A DNA stretch of 64,000 nt from SPDF01 sp963812085 (GCA_963812085.1 CAWETL010000009.1:1-64000); one strand, 5' to 3'; positions 46,404 through 56,238 are shown, numbered from the stretch's first letter. Notes: generated by a model not told the origin, from the sequence alone. A program made the numbers and translations.

Positions 46404-47438
46404 ATGCCGACCCCCACTCGCTCCCTGCTGCTGCTCCCGCTCCTGGCGCTGGGTGCAAGCTGCGCAAAGGAGAAGCCCGAAGCGCCGCTCATCCCGCCGG
46501 TCCAGCAGGCGATCCTGACCACCGTGGGCGACAGCGCTTCGACGATCGAAGGGATCGCGCTCGCCAACGGCATGCTGTACGTCTGCGACTGGAAGGACGG
46601 CACCATTTACCGCGTCGATCCGAAGGCCCCGGCACCGGTCGCCGTCGGCGGGCTGCCGATTCCACCCGGCACCGGCGTCCTCGGCATGGTGACCGATTCC
46701 GCCGGCGACCTCTACCTGGCCGTGCCTGACCCGGGCGTCGTCTACCGGGTGGCGGCGGCGCGCCTCGGCGCGGCGGACTTCGACCGGGCAAAGGACGCGG
46801 TGGTGTTCGCCACGGGGGCCAAGGGTGCGAACGGCGTGGCCTTTGACCGCGCCGGGCATCTGTGGGTCACGGGAGGAGGCACCGGCAATCTCTACCACGT
46901 CGGGCCGGGCGGCGGCGCCGTCTCGACCTTCGCCAGCAACTTCTCCGTGGTGTCCACCGACACGACGATCCCGGTGCGCGGCTACACGGTCAACGGCATC
47001 GCCTTCGACTCCAAGGGGGCGCTCTACACCGCCAACACGGGAACCGGGGAGATCACCCGCATCGCCGTGGGACCGGACTACAAGCCGGGCGCCATCGGCA
47101 CCTTCGTCCGCGACCCGCGGCTCATCGGAGCCGACGGGATCCTGATGGATGCACAGGACAATCTCTGGGTGGACGCGAACTACCGGAACACGCTGGCCCG
47201 CGTGGGGCCGGACGGCACGATCACCGTCGTGGCGAGCAGCACGCCCGGCGGCGCGTACGCCGATTCCACGATGGTCCCGGCGTATCCGCAGGAAGGGACC
47301 GCCAACGTCTTCCGGTTCCCGGCGGAACTCAAGATCCTGGGCAAGACCGCCTACCTCGCCAACCTGAACTTCCCGATCGGCATGAACACGGGACAGACGT
47401 TCAAGGGAGCCTCGATCGCGGCGATCACGCTGCCCTGA
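46404..47438 (+). CDS. beta-propeller lipoprotein, SMP-30/NHL-like
   Basis: 344 residues. Lipobox LLALGASCAK (Cys near 20), then repeated blades such as IEGIALANGMLYVCDWKDGT, GVAFDRAGHLWVTGGGTGNL, GIAFDSKGALYTANTGTGEI and GILMDAQDNLWVDANYRNTL, four-stranded units of a six-bladed propeller (SMP-30/gluconolactonase or NHL type). Probably an envelope-anchored binding protein or lactonase. It starts 14 bp after the ABC ATPase and may be in that operon. Confidence 0.8.
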   Translation: MPTPTRSLLLLPLLALGASCAKEKPEAPLIPPVQQAILTTVGDSASTIEGIALANGMLYVCDWKDGTIYRVDPKAPAPVAVGGLPIPPGTGVLGMVTDSAGDLYLAVPDPGVVYRVAAARLGAADFDRAKDAVVFATGAKGANGVAFDRAGHLWVTGGGTGNLYHVGPGGGAVSTFASNFSVVSTDTTIPVRGYTVNGIAFDSKGALYTANTGTGEITRIAVGPDYKPGAIGTFVRDPRLIGADGILMDAQDNLWVDANYRNTLARVGPDGTITVVASSTPGGAYADSTMVPAYPQEGTANVFRFPAELKILGKTAYLANLNFPIGMNTGQTFKGASIAAITLP

Positions 47439-47442
47439 TCGA

Positions 47443-48642
47443 GTGACCACCCGGTTCCTGCACGTCGACCTCGACGCCTTCTTCGTCGAGGTGTGCCGCC
47501 AACTCCGGCCCGAGCTCCGGGCGGTGGACCTGCTGATCGTCGGCGGGCGCCCGGGGGGTCGGGGCGTGGTGCAGTCGGCGTCGTACGGGGCCCGCGCCCA
47601 CGGGGTGCGGGCGGGGATGCCCACCAGCGAGGCGGCACGGCGCTGCCCCGGGGCCACCTTCGTGCAGGGCACGTTCGACGATTACCGGCGCGCCTCCCAC
47701 GCCGTCCGGAAGGTGCTCGAGGAATTCACCCCGATCGTGGTCATGGCCTCGCTCGACGAGGGCTACCTCGACTTCACCGGCACCGACCGGCTCCACCCGG
47801 TGTCGCTCCTGCCCGTGGCCGAGCGGATTCGCGACCGGGTGCGTGCGGAGACAGGACTCGACTGCAGCATCGGCATCGGGAGCAACCGGATGGTCGCCAA
47901 GCTGGCGTCGGACGCGGCCAAGCCGCGGGGGCTGATGGAGGTGCGGGAGGGCTGGGAGGAGGGCTTCCTGGCGGGACTCCCGCTGCGCGCGCTCCCCGGC
48001 GTTGGGCCGAAGACGGCGGAACGGCTGCAGGGCCTCGGCCTCACCGAAGTGGCCGATGTGCAGGCGCGCACGGTGGAAGAACTGGAGCGGCTGATCGGGG
48101 ACGAGGCCAAGCTGCTCAAGCGCCGGGCCCACGGCCATGGCGGTCGCGTGCTCCGGGGCCGGCAGGAAACGAAGTCGGTGAGCCGGGAAACGACCTTCGA
48201 CCAGGACTTGACCGACCTGGCCCGACTCGAGCGAGTGCTCCTCCGGCTGGCGGCACACGTGGGGAGCCAGCTGCGTGGCGAGCGGCTGGCGGCTCGGACC
48301 GTCACCCTCAAGCTCCGCCACGGCGATTTCGTCACCCGGACACGGAGCCATACCCTCCCCGCCCCGAGCGACCTCGACGCCGAGCTCACCAGCGTGGGCC
48401 GCGAGCTCCTCTCGGCCATGTTTGGCGAGGCGCGAAAGCGGGGAAAGGGGGTCCGGCTGCTCGGCATCGCGGCCACCAACCTGGTCGAGCCACCCGCAGC
48501 GGACCTGTTCGAAGAGCCGGAACGGACGAAGCTCCGGCAACTTACCTCGGCGGTGGACCAGGTGCGGGAGCGGTTCGGGTTCGATGCGGCGAAGCCGGGG
48601 AGCCTGGTGAAGCGGCGGGGAAGCCGGGAAGCGGGGAAGTGA
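47443..48642 (+). CDS. dinB: DNA polymerase IV (Y family)
   Basis: 399 residues. Catalytic Asp in FLHVDLDAFFVEV (Phe steric gate), the second acidic site VVMASLDEGYLDFTG (Gly where most have Ala), IGIGSNRMVAKLASDAAKP, helix-hairpin-helix LPGVGPKTAERLQGLGLTEV, and the little-finger domain with SVSRETTFDQDLTDL. It copies damaged DNA. GTG at 47443 lies 4 bp after the previous stop. The last ~10 residues (VKRRGSREAGK) come from GC repeat sequence. Confidence 0.92.
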   Translation: MTTRFLHVDLDAFFVEVCRQLRPELRAVDLLIVGGRPGGRGVVQSASYGARAHGVRAGMPTSEAARRCPGATFVQGTFDDYRRASHAVRKVLEEFTPIVVMASLDEGYLDFTGTDRLHPVSLLPVAERIRDRVRAETGLDCSIGIGSNRMVAKLASDAAKPRGLMEVREGWEEGFLAGLPLRALPGVGPKTAERLQGLGLTEVADVQARTVEELERLIGDEAKLLKRRAHGHGGRVLRGRQETKSVSRETTFDQDLTDLARLERVLLRLAAHVGSQLRGERLAARTVTLKLRHGDFVTRTRSHTLPAPSDLDAELTSVGRELLSAMFGEARKRGKGVRLLGIAATNLVEPPAADLFEEPERTKLRQLTSAVDQVRERFGFDAAKPGSLVKRRGSREAGK

Positions 48643-48643
48643 C

Positions 48644-48711
48644 CGTCACCCCGGCGGAAGCCGGGGTCCAGCTGGCGGCAGGCAGTGGATCCCGGCTTTC
48701 GCCGGGATGAC
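48644..48711. repeat. REP-like palindrome pair, second site
   Basis: One direct unit CGTCACCCCGGC-GGAA-GCCGGGGTCCA (48644-48670) and one inverted unit TGGATCCCGGCTTTCGCCGGGATGAC (48686-48711), immediately after the dinB stop. The same family forms the cluster at 20789-21096. Confidence 0.85.
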
Positions 48712-48795
48712 ACCCGCGCAAACTGGCCCGCTGAGCGGGTACGCGGCCACTCTGCCCTCCTGCCCGCCCCTTGCCTTTTCCGGCCCCATTCCCCA

Positions 48796-48817
48796 ACTTG
48801 CTATACGTAAAGCAAGT
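48796..48817. promoter_or_regulatory. palindromic operator upstream of the TetR gene
   Basis: ACTTGCT (48796-48802), an 8-bp centre with TACGTA, and AGCAAGT (48811-48817) form a 22-bp inverted repeat with only the two bases flanking the centre breaking symmetry. It ends 17 bp before the TetR start, the right size and place for autoregulation. Confidence 0.7.
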
Positions 48818-48834
48818 CAATTTCTGGAGGGACA

Positions 48835-49491
48835 TTGGCCGCTGCCGCACCCCAGCTCCTCGACCCCGAACGCTCCGGCTCCCGCACCACACGGGAGGCG
48901 GTGCTCGATGCCGCCGAACGGCTCTTCGCCGAGCGGGGATTCGAGCTCACCAGCCTCACCGATGTCGGGGCCGCCGCCGGAGTGTCGCGCGGAACGCCGG
49001 GCTATTTCTTCGGGTCCAAGGGGGAGCTCTACCGCGCGGTCCTCGAGCGCTGCTTTGCCGAGGTGCGCGCCGCGGTCCGGAGCGGGCGGGAGCGGGCGCT
49101 GGCCAGCGGCGAGCCGCCGGCCACCGTGCTCGCCGGCGTGGTGTCGGAGTATTTCGACTTCATCACCGCCAACCCGAACTTCGTCCGCCTGATCGAGTGG
49201 GAGGCGCTCACGGGCGGCCGCACCCTCGAGGCCGTCCCCCCGCACATCGAGGCGGCGCAGGAGGCGCTGGCGGCCCTGAGCGCCGAGGTGGCGCTCGATC
49301 CCGAACATCCCGAAGAGGCGGCGCAGCTCCTCCTCAGCGTCATCGGCCTCTGCTGGTTCCCGCTGGTGCATTCGAACACGATGCTGCGGGCCCTGGGCAT
49401 CGACGCGACGACTCCCGACTTTGTCCAGGCGCGCAAGCGCCACGTGATCGACCTCGTGCTCTCGGGCACGCTGGGCCGGTCGCGGTCCTGA
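48835..49491 (+). CDS. TetR-family transcriptional regulator
   Basis: 218 residues. The N-terminal helix-turn-helix reads TREAVLDAAERLFAERGFEL and VGAAAGVSRGTPGYFFGSKG, the TetR signature; the C-terminal ligand domain is helical. TTG at 48835 with GGAGG four bases upstream is the start. A 22-bp palindrome overlaps its promoter and an acyl-CoA dehydrogenase gene follows 25 bp downstream, so fatty-acid-responsive control, as by FadR/PsrA-type TetR proteins, is likely. Confidence 0.85.
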   Translation: MAAAAPQLLDPERSGSRTTREAVLDAAERLFAERGFELTSLTDVGAAAGVSRGTPGYFFGSKGELYRAVLERCFAEVRAAVRSGRERALASGEPPATVLAGVVSEYFDFITANPNFVRLIEWEALTGGRTLEAVPPHIEAAQEALAALSAEVALDPEHPEEAAQLLLSVIGLCWFPLVHSNTMLRALGIDATTPDFVQARKRHVIDLVLSGTLGRSRS

Positions 49492-49516
49492 CCCTTCAGC
49501 CGAGCGTGATACGCAT

Positions 49517-51373
49517 ATGACGACCGCCATCAGACAGCCGACCCATTCGGACCTCGTGCCGAAGACCACGGAGCAGGAGGCCCGCGAGGTGGCCGAAGCC
49601 GCCCGCGAGCAGGAATGGCAGTCGAGGAGCTTCGTCCGCGAGCTCTTCGAGGGGAATTTCGAGGTCGGCCTCATCCATCCCTTCCCGGAACCGGACCCGG
49701 CCGACCTGGCCCGGGCCAAGCCGTTCATGGAAAAGCTCGAGCGCTTCATGCGGGACAAGGTGGACAGCGACAAGATCGACCGCGAGGGGAAGATCTCGCC
49801 CGAACTGGTCGAGGAGCTCCGCCAGATGGGCGCCTTCGGCATCAAGATCGCCGAGGAGTACGGCGGGCTCGGCCTCAGCCAGTACAGCTACACCAAGGCG
49901 ATCTCCCTGGTGACCAGCCAGGACGGCAGCATGACGGCGCTGCTCTCCGCCGCGCAGTCGATCGGCGTGCCGGTGCCCCTCAAGCTCTTCGGCACCGAGG
50001 CGCAGAAGAAGAAGTACCTCCCCCGCCTGGCCAAGGGCGCCATCTCGGCGTTCGCGCTCACCGAGCGCGGGGTCGGCTCCGACCCGGCCGGCGTCGCCAC
50101 GACGGCCGTGCTCTCCGCCGACGGCACGCATTACGTCCTCAACGGCGAGAAGCTCTGGTGCACCAACGGCACCATCGCCGAGCTGATGGTGGTGATGGCC
50201 CGCACCGGCAAGAAGATCAGCGCCTTCATCGTCGAGGCCGACTGGCCCGGCGTCGAGGTGGTCAACCGGCTCCACTTCATGGGGCTCAAGGCCATCGAGA
50301 ACGGCGTGATCCGCTTCACCGACGTGAAGGTGCCGGTCGAGAACATCATCTGGGGCGAGGGCAAGGGACTCAAGCTCGCGCTGGTGACGCTCAACACCGG
50401 GCGCCTCACGCTGCCCGCCTCCTGCGCGGCCGGCGCCAAGCGCTCGCTGGAAATTGCCCGGATCTGGGCCGGGGAACGCGTGCAGTGGGGTGCGCCGATC
50501 GGCAAGCACGACGCCGTGGCACAGAAGCTCGGCAAGATGGCCGCCGACACCTTCGCCATGGAGTCGGTGAGCGACCTGGCGTCGCTGATGGCCGACCGGG
50601 GCACGGTGGACATCCGCCTCGAGGCGGCGATGGCCAAGATGTGGAATTCCGAGGTGGGCTGGCGGATCGTGGACGACCTGCTGCAGATCAAGGGCGGGCG
50701 CGGCTACGAGACGGCCGACAGCCTGCGGAGCCGCGGCGAGCGCCCCGACCCGGTGGAGCGGATGATGCGGGACTTCCGCATCAACATGATCTTCGAGGGC
50801 TCCAGCGAGATCATGCGGCTGTTCATCGCGCGCGAGGCGGTGGACACCCACCTGAAGGTGGCGGGCGCGCTGATCGACCCGAAGTCGTCGGCGGGCACCA
50901 AGGTCAAGGCGCTCTTCGCCGCCGCGGCCTTCTACGCGCTCTGGTATCCGAAGCTGTGGATCGGCCTCAAGGGCTGGTTCGGCTACGGCGCCTTCGGTCC
51001 GCTGGCCACGCACCTGCGCTTCGTCGAGCGGCGCTCGCGGAAGCTGGCGCGCTCGCTCTTCCACGCGATGATCAAGTTCGGGCCCAAGCTGGAAAAGCGG
51101 CAGGCCGTCCTCGGCCGGCTGGTGGAAATCGGCGCCGAGCTCTTCGCCATCTCCGCCACGGTCAGCCGGGCCCAGGCGATGGTCCGGAAGAACCCCGCCG
51201 ACCGCTCGCCGATCGAGCTGGCCGACGCCTTCGCCCGGAACGCCCGCCGCCGGATCGAGGAGCGCTTCGCCATGCTGTTCGACAACGAGGACGTGCTCAA
51301 CTACAAGGTGGCCCAGCAGACCATGGCCAACCAGTACGCCTGGGTCGAGAACGGGATGGTGCGGGAAAAGTAG
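49517..51373 (+). CDS. acyl-CoA dehydrogenase, very-long-chain/ACAD9 type
   Basis: 618 residues, longer than the usual ~380 because of a C-terminal domain (about 430-618) as in VLCAD. FAD-dependent first step of beta-oxidation. ISAFALTERGVGSDPAGVAT and YVLNGEKLWCTNGTIAELMV are family signatures; RINMIFEGSSEIMRLFIARE contains the catalytic Glu; LQIKGGRGYETADSL follows the substrate pocket. The short N-terminal part before residue 60 is charged. Preceded by TetR with its operator. Confidence 0.9.
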   Translation: MTTAIRQPTHSDLVPKTTEQEAREVAEAAREQEWQSRSFVRELFEGNFEVGLIHPFPEPDPADLARAKPFMEKLERFMRDKVDSDKIDREGKISPELVEELRQMGAFGIKIAEEYGGLGLSQYSYTKAISLVTSQDGSMTALLSAAQSIGVPVPLKLFGTEAQKKKYLPRLAKGAISAFALTERGVGSDPAGVATTAVLSADGTHYVLNGEKLWCTNGTIAELMVVMARTGKKISAFIVEADWPGVEVVNRLHFMGLKAIENGVIRFTDVKVPVENIIWGEGKGLKLALVTLNTGRLTLPASCAAGAKRSLEIARIWAGERVQWGAPIGKHDAVAQKLGKMAADTFAMESVSDLASLMADRGTVDIRLEAAMAKMWNSEVGWRIVDDLLQIKGGRGYETADSLRSRGERPDPVERMMRDFRINMIFEGSSEIMRLFIAREAVDTHLKVAGALIDPKSSAGTKVKALFAAAAFYALWYPKLWIGLKGWFGYGAFGPLATHLRFVERRSRKLARSLFHAMIKFGPKLEKRQAVLGRLVEIGAELFAISATVSRAQAMVRKNPADRSPIELADAFARNARRRIEERFAMLFDNEDVLNYKVAQQTMANQYAWVENGMVREK

Positions 51374-51392
51374 AACCGATTAGAATGGACCC

Positions 51393-51788
51393 ATGCCGAA
51401 ATCCGAAGGCCGGTCCCTGCCGTTCGTCGGTCCCGAGCACGTCGATGTCGGCGTGCTCGAGACCTTTCCGTACACCGGACCCAGCCAGCAGATCGTCACC
51501 GAGACCGACGAGTTCAGCGCGGTCTGCCCCTACAGCGGGCTCCCGGACTACGCCACGCTGACCATCCGGTACGAGCCCGCGGGCACCTGCATCGAGCTCA
51601 AGAGCCTCAAGTACTACATCACCAGCTACCGAAACGTGGGGATCTACCAGGAGCACGCCACCGCCAGGATCGCGGAGGACCTCTTCCGGGTCCTCGCGCC
51701 CGCCACGCTGTCGGTAGAAACGATCTACAACGTCCGCGGCGGCTTCCTGACGACCTGCACCGTGACCCTCCCCTCCGCCGGGCGCTGA
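51393..51788 (+). CDS. queF: 7-cyano-7-deazaguanine (preQ0) reductase QueF
   Basis: 131 residues, the short monodomain form. Catalytic Cys in EFSAVCPYSGLPDYATL, the QueF motif ELKSLKYYITSYRNVGIYQE and EHATARIAEDL. It reduces preQ0 to preQ1 with NADPH in queuosine synthesis. No other queuosine gene is in the window. It lies 19 bp after the acyl-CoA dehydrogenase stop on the same strand. Confidence 0.93.
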   Translation: MPKSEGRSLPFVGPEHVDVGVLETFPYTGPSQQIVTETDEFSAVCPYSGLPDYATLTIRYEPAGTCIELKSLKYYITSYRNVGIYQEHATARIAEDLFRVLAPATLSVETIYNVRGGFLTTCTVTLPSAGR

Positions 51789-51795
51789 TTCCCGG

Positions 51796-53337
51796 TCAGC
51801 GCCCCGGGCGCGCCTCGTCCGGCCACGTCCCCAGCCATCCCGACAAGAGCCAGATCCGCTTCCGGTTGAACACCTCGCCCTGACCGTCGAGTGCCGGCAT
51901 CCGGCGCTCGATGAGCTCCCCTCGCTCGACCTTCGTGAAGTGCGGGCGCAGCGCGGGGATCACGATCTCGGGATCCGCCCCTTCCTCGTTGATCACCAGC
52001 AGCATCCGGTCCCCCCGGTGCGCCACGTCCCGGAACTGCGGCCAGAAATCGTACTGGTTGGGCCGGCTCTTCATGTTGAACGCGTACGCCGGCGGATGGG
52101 TCGGGAGCAGGAACGTGATCGCGGCCGCCTCCTGGTACCGGTTGGTGGCGTAGTGGAGCTGGCCCTCGCCCACGCTGGCCGACGCCGCGCGCTCGACCGC
52201 CGCCGCCACCTCCGGCCAGGCGAAGGCCTGGGAAGTCGCCATCGGCTCGCGGGGCAGCGGGAGCAGGGGAGTGGACAGGTGGATGAGGAGCACCAGCGTG
52301 AGGGCCGCCGCGAGCGCGGTGCCCGCGCGGAGCCACCGCGCGGCGCGCGGGCCCAGCTGCCATGACGCCAGCAGGGCGACGGCGGCGGGGTACGCGACGC
52401 CCAGCCAGTTGGCCTCCACCGGCCGGCGCCGGCCGCTCCACGCGAAGAAGAGCGTGATGAAGAGGGCGATGCCGCCCAGCAGCACCGCGCGCGGATCCTC
52501 CCGACGGCGGACCGTGCGCCACACCGCCGCCGCCAGGAACGCGCAGAGGATGGGCGTCGCGGCGAGGAGTTGCTGCCAGACCATCGTCAATTCCCGGTCG
52601 AGCAGGGATCCGCCGCGGGGAGCCCCAAGCCCGTGCGAGAGCTGGAAGCGGAAGGAGGCCCACGCGTGGGTGGCGTTCCAGGCCACCACCGGAGAGACGA
52701 CCATCAGCGCCAGCACCGCCGCGAGGTACGGTCCCGGGGTCAGCAGCACGCGGCGGAACGGCCGGTACAGCACCAGCGTCGCGGCCAGCCCGACGGGCAC
52801 CAGCACCGCGGTGTACTTGGAGACACCGGCCAGGCCGAGGAGGATGCCGGCCGCGGCCCACCACGCCAGGGCGCGGCGCGGCGCGACACTGGCGTGCAAG
52901 GCGCGGAGCACGGCGTAGAGGCTCCACGCGATGGCGGCGAGGAGCGGCGCGTCCGGCGTCGCCAGGACAAAGATTCCGGTGATGATCGGGGTGACCGAGA
53001 AGAACAGCATGGCGCGCCGGCCGGCCGCCGGGCCCGCGAGGATCGCGGCGATGCGGCCGACCCCCACGACGGCCAGCAACCCGCAGACCAGCGAGGGCGC
53101 CCGCACGCCGATCGGCGTCGCGCCGAAGACCGCGGTCCCCGCCCGGATCAGCCACGCCACGGCGGGCGGGTGGTCGAAGTACCCCGCGGCCAGGTGCTGC
53201 GACCAGGTCCAGTAGTAGTACTCGTCGGGAAAGAGCGGCACGGCGAACGCGGCCGCCAGCCAAACGGCGGCCACGGCCCCGAGCATCGCGGGCACCCGTC
53301 GGGCATCCGCGGGAACGGCATCGGCAGGAGTAGTCAT
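51796..53337 (-). CDS. GT39-family membrane glycosyltransferase (ArnT/PMT-like)
   Basis: 513 residues with about eleven to twelve membrane helices. The catalytic acidic pair is in the first periplasmic loop, VPLFPDEYYYWTWSQHLAAG, followed by YFDHPPAVAWLIRAG, the strongest signature of the family. The C-terminal soluble part (about 360-513) is periplasmic. Such enzymes move sugars from polyprenyl phosphate to lipids or proteins in the envelope. Acceptor unknown. Divergent from the kinase gene. Confidence 0.85.
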   Translation of the reverse strand: MTTPADAVPADARRVPAMLGAVAAVWLAAAFAVPLFPDEYYYWTWSQHLAAGYFDHPPAVAWLIRAGTAVFGATPIGVRAPSLVCGLLAVVGVGRIAAILAGPAAGRRAMLFFSVTPIITGIFVLATPDAPLLAAIAWSLYAVLRALHASVAPRRALAWWAAAGILLGLAGVSKYTAVLVPVGLAATLVLYRPFRRVLLTPGPYLAAVLALMVVSPVVAWNATHAWASFRFQLSHGLGAPRGGSLLDRELTMVWQQLLAATPILCAFLAAAVWRTVRRREDPRAVLLGGIALFITLFFAWSGRRRPVEANWLGVAYPAAVALLASWQLGPRAARWLRAGTALAAALTLVLLIHLSTPLLPLPREPMATSQAFAWPEVAAAVERAASASVGEGQLHYATNRYQEAAAITFLLPTHPPAYAFNMKSRPNQYDFWPQFRDVAHRGDRMLLVINEEGADPEIVIPALRPHFTKVERGELIERRMPALDGQGEVFNRKRIWLLSGWLGTWPDEARPGR

Positions 53338-53415
53338 GCGTCCCGGGAATATACGACGCCACTAGCCGAAACCGGCGACCGCGGTAGGTTCACCGCCCTG
53401 TCCCAAGGAGGGCGC

Positions 53416-56205
53416 GTGCGGGAGTTGATCGACCGCGTCAGGGCGGCACTCGCAGGTCGCTACACCATCCTCCGCGAGATCGGGCACGGCGGGATGGCGG
53501 TCGTCTTTCTGGCCGACGATGCCCGGCATGGCCGCCAGGTGGCGGTGAAGGTCGTCCGCCCGGACGTCCTGAGCGCGCTCGGCCCCGAACGCTTCGAGCG
53601 CGAAATTGCCTTCGCGGCCCGACTGTCCCATCCCCACATCCTGCCGCTGTTCGATTCCGGGCTGGCCGACGGCCTGGTCTTCTTCGTCATGCCGTTCGTC
53701 GACGGCGAATCGCTTGCCGAACGGCTGGCGCGCGAGCGGCCCCTGCCGCTGGAGGACGCGGTCAAGATCGCCCGCGACGTGGCGGCGGCGCTCGCGTACG
53801 CCCACGCCCAGGGCGTGATCCATCGCGACATCAAGCCCGAGAACATCCTGCTCGAGGGCGGCGAGGCGCGGGTGGCCGATTTCGGCGTGGCCCGCGCGAT
53901 GGCCGGGGTGAGCGCCGAGGTCATCACGACCAGCGGCCTCGTGGTCGGCACGCCGAGCTACATGAGCCCCGAGCAGGCGACCGGCGAGCGGAACCTCGAC
54001 GCGCGGAGCGACCTCTACGCGCTCGGCTGCGTGCTCTACGAGATGCTGACCGGCGAACCGCCGTTCTCCGGCGTGACCGCCCAGGCCGTGATGGCGCGGC
54101 AGGCGTTCGACACGCCGACGCCCGTGTCCGTGCTCCGGCCGGGCGTGCCGGCCCCGCTCGGGGAACTGGTGCACCGGATGCTGCGGAAGCTGCCGGCCGA
54201 CCGGCCGTCCAGCGCGAGCGAGGTCGTCCGGGCGCTCGAGGGGTCGGGCACTCCCGCGCCGGCGCCGGCCGCAGCAACACGCCGGCGGAGCTGGCGGGGG
54301 CTGTTCGCCCTGGGCGGCCTCCTGGTCGGCGGCATCGTGGTCTGGGGCCTGACCCGGACGGGCCGCGAGCGTCTCGACCCGAACCGGATCGCGATCCTGC
54401 CGATCAGGGCCTCCTCCGGCACGATGGACTCGACGCGCAGCGCCGAGATCACCGGTGCACTCGTCTCCGCGCTCAACGCGAGCGGGTTCCTCAGCGCCGT
54501 CGAGGTGCGGCCCGGGCCTGCAGACGGGCCGGAGAAAGTGGGGCACGCCGTCGGAGCCGGGCGCTGGATCACCGGCACCCTGTTCGAGGGCGACTCGCTG
54601 CGCCTGGCACTCGAGATCAGCCCCTCGAGCGGCGACGCCCCGATGACGGTGGTGATGCCCCTGGGCTCGGCGGCCTGGAGCGTGGGGTCTGTGGCGGCCG
54701 GGCGGCTCATCGGGACCCTCCTGCCCTCGAACGCCGGCGGAGCGCGAGTGCCCCTCCCCCTCTTGCAGGGCCGCTCCCCTGCCGCGCTCGCCCACTTCTA
54801 CCTCGGCGATGAAGAATATCGGCGCGCCTCCTTCGCCGAGGCGCTGGCCCACTTCCGCGCCGCCCTCGGCGAGGATTCCACCTTCGCGTATGCGGCTCTG
54901 CGGGGCGCCCAGGCCGCGAGCTGGGCCGGAGACACGGCGGCGGCGGCCACGCTGATCGGGGCTCTCGGGCGCCGGGTGGACTCCCTGCCCCCGAAGTACT
55001 CCGCCTTCGCACTGGGTCTGATGGCGTACCAGCAAGGTGAGGCCGACAGCGCCGTGTCGCGCTTCCGGCAAGTCCTGGCCATCGACCCAACCGCCGCCGA
55101 TGCCTGGATGGCCCTCGGTGAGGTGTATGCGCACCTCCTGCCGCTCACCGGCTTCATCGACACGCTCGCGGAGAACGCATTCCGCAGGGTTCGGGAACTG
55201 GATCCGACCTTCGCACCGGTGCTCCCTCACCTCATCGAGGCGGCGTACCGGCGTGGCGACACGACCGCGGCCGGCCTCCTCGGGGCGTTCGCCGCGGGGC
55301 ATCCCGACACCCTGGAGTCGCGCTACCTCCAGCTGGCCGTCGGTTGCGCGCTCGGCGGCACCAGACGGATCCGGTGGGCCGAGGAAGCGGCGGGACATCC
55401 GGAGGCGGTCTACCAGGCCGCAGAGGCGCTCAGCGCCGCCGGCCTGCGCCAGGCCGACTGCGCAGAGGCGGCGTGGCAAGCGGTGAGCGCTGCCGACCCG
55501 AGCGGTAGCCGGTACTTTGGCAATCTCATGATGCGACAGGGGATTCTCGTGGCACGAGGGGACACCGCCGAAGCGCGGTCCCTCATTGGATCGGACCTGG
55601 TATCGGTTCGGGCCAGTCAGCGACTGCTCCAGACCCTCGACGCGGTGGCCGGCGCGCCCTACGACGCCGAAGCGAGCATCCTGGCGGACTCGGTGCTCGG
55701 TCAGGTTGCGCGATCTCCCGATGACGTCGGTGAGGGCCAGCTCTGGCTGGTCGGCGTGTGGCTCGCCGGGCAGCACCGAATACAAGATGCGGAACGGCTG
55801 CACGCGGAGATCGTTCGGCGGGCGGCTCCGGGCGTCTCGCCGATGATGCGGAGCCTGGAGGCGCATCTGTTGCTGGCGCGCGGCGATACGTCCGGCGCAA
55901 TCGCCATCTTCAAGACCAACGCGCCACGCGCGCCGAAAATCGAGCTCAGCTGGCGCCCCAACCAGTCGCTGGTGGCCGACCGCATCCTGCTGGCCCAGCT
56001 GTACCTCGCGCAGGGGCACCCGTGGGACGCGATCGAGTGGGCCAGCGTCGCCGATGCGCCGGCGGTGCTCGCGGATGTCGTCTTCCTTCCGGCCAGCTTG
56101 CGGATTCGCGCGCTGGCCGCGGATGCGGTGGGCGACCAGCGGCTGGCCCGCGAGAGCCGGCAACGGCTCGGCGCGCTGCAACGGCCGGCGGTCGAGGTGA
56201 AGTAG
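53416..56205 (+). CDS. transmembrane Ser/Thr protein kinase with TPR-like C-terminus
   Basis: 929 residues. Complete kinase domain (1-275): glycine loop EIGHGGMAVVFLA, K45 in VAVKVV, HRDIKPEN (136-143), DFGVAR (155-160), activation-loop Thr residues (ITTSGLVVGTPSYMSPEQ) and DLYALGCVLYEML. One membrane helix (about 295-312) follows, then an extracytoplasmic FlgO-like segment (IAILPIRASSG onward) and TPR-type helical repeats from about 450 (HFYLGDEEYRRASFAEALAH). GTG at 53416 has AAGGAG five bases upstream. Only 33 bp separate it from the small-protein cassette, which probably shares its transcript and may be its substrate or partner. Confidence 0.9.
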   Translation: MRELIDRVRAALAGRYTILREIGHGGMAVVFLADDARHGRQVAVKVVRPDVLSALGPERFEREIAFAARLSHPHILPLFDSGLADGLVFFVMPFVDGESLAERLARERPLPLEDAVKIARDVAAALAYAHAQGVIHRDIKPENILLEGGEARVADFGVARAMAGVSAEVITTSGLVVGTPSYMSPEQATGERNLDARSDLYALGCVLYEMLTGEPPFSGVTAQAVMARQAFDTPTPVSVLRPGVPAPLGELVHRMLRKLPADRPSSASEVVRALEGSGTPAPAPAAATRRRSWRGLFALGGLLVGGIVVWGLTRTGRERLDPNRIAILPIRASSGTMDSTRSAEITGALVSALNASGFLSAVEVRPGPADGPEKVGHAVGAGRWITGTLFEGDSLRLALEISPSSGDAPMTVVMPLGSAAWSVGSVAAGRLIGTLLPSNAGGARVPLPLLQGRSPAALAHFYLGDEEYRRASFAEALAHFRAALGEDSTFAYAALRGAQAASWAGDTAAAATLIGALGRRVDSLPPKYSAFALGLMAYQQGEADSAVSRFRQVLAIDPTAADAWMALGEVYAHLLPLTGFIDTLAENAFRRVRELDPTFAPVLPHLIEAAYRRGDTTAAGLLGAFAAGHPDTLESRYLQLAVGCALGGTRRIRWAEEAAGHPEAVYQAAEALSAAGLRQADCAEAAWQAVSAADPSGSRYFGNLMMRQGILVARGDTAEARSLIGSDLVSVRASQRLLQTLDAVAGAPYDAEASILADSVLGQVARSPDDVGEGQLWLVGVWLAGQHRIQDAERLHAEIVRRAAPGVSPMMRSLEAHLLLARGDTSGAIAIFKTNAPRAPKIELSWRPNQSLVADRILLAQLYLAQGHPWDAIEWASVADAPAVLADVVFLPASLRIRALAADAVGDQRLARESRQRLGALQRPAVEVK

Positions 56206-56238
56206 CACGGCGCGAACTTTTCTCACGTGGAGGCAATC

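Noticed and set aside
52570..53415. Upstream extension of the kinase frame by 282 codons
   Set aside because: It lies over the glycosyltransferase on the other strand and is low-complexity; GTG at 53416 with AAGGAG directly precedes the kinase domain.
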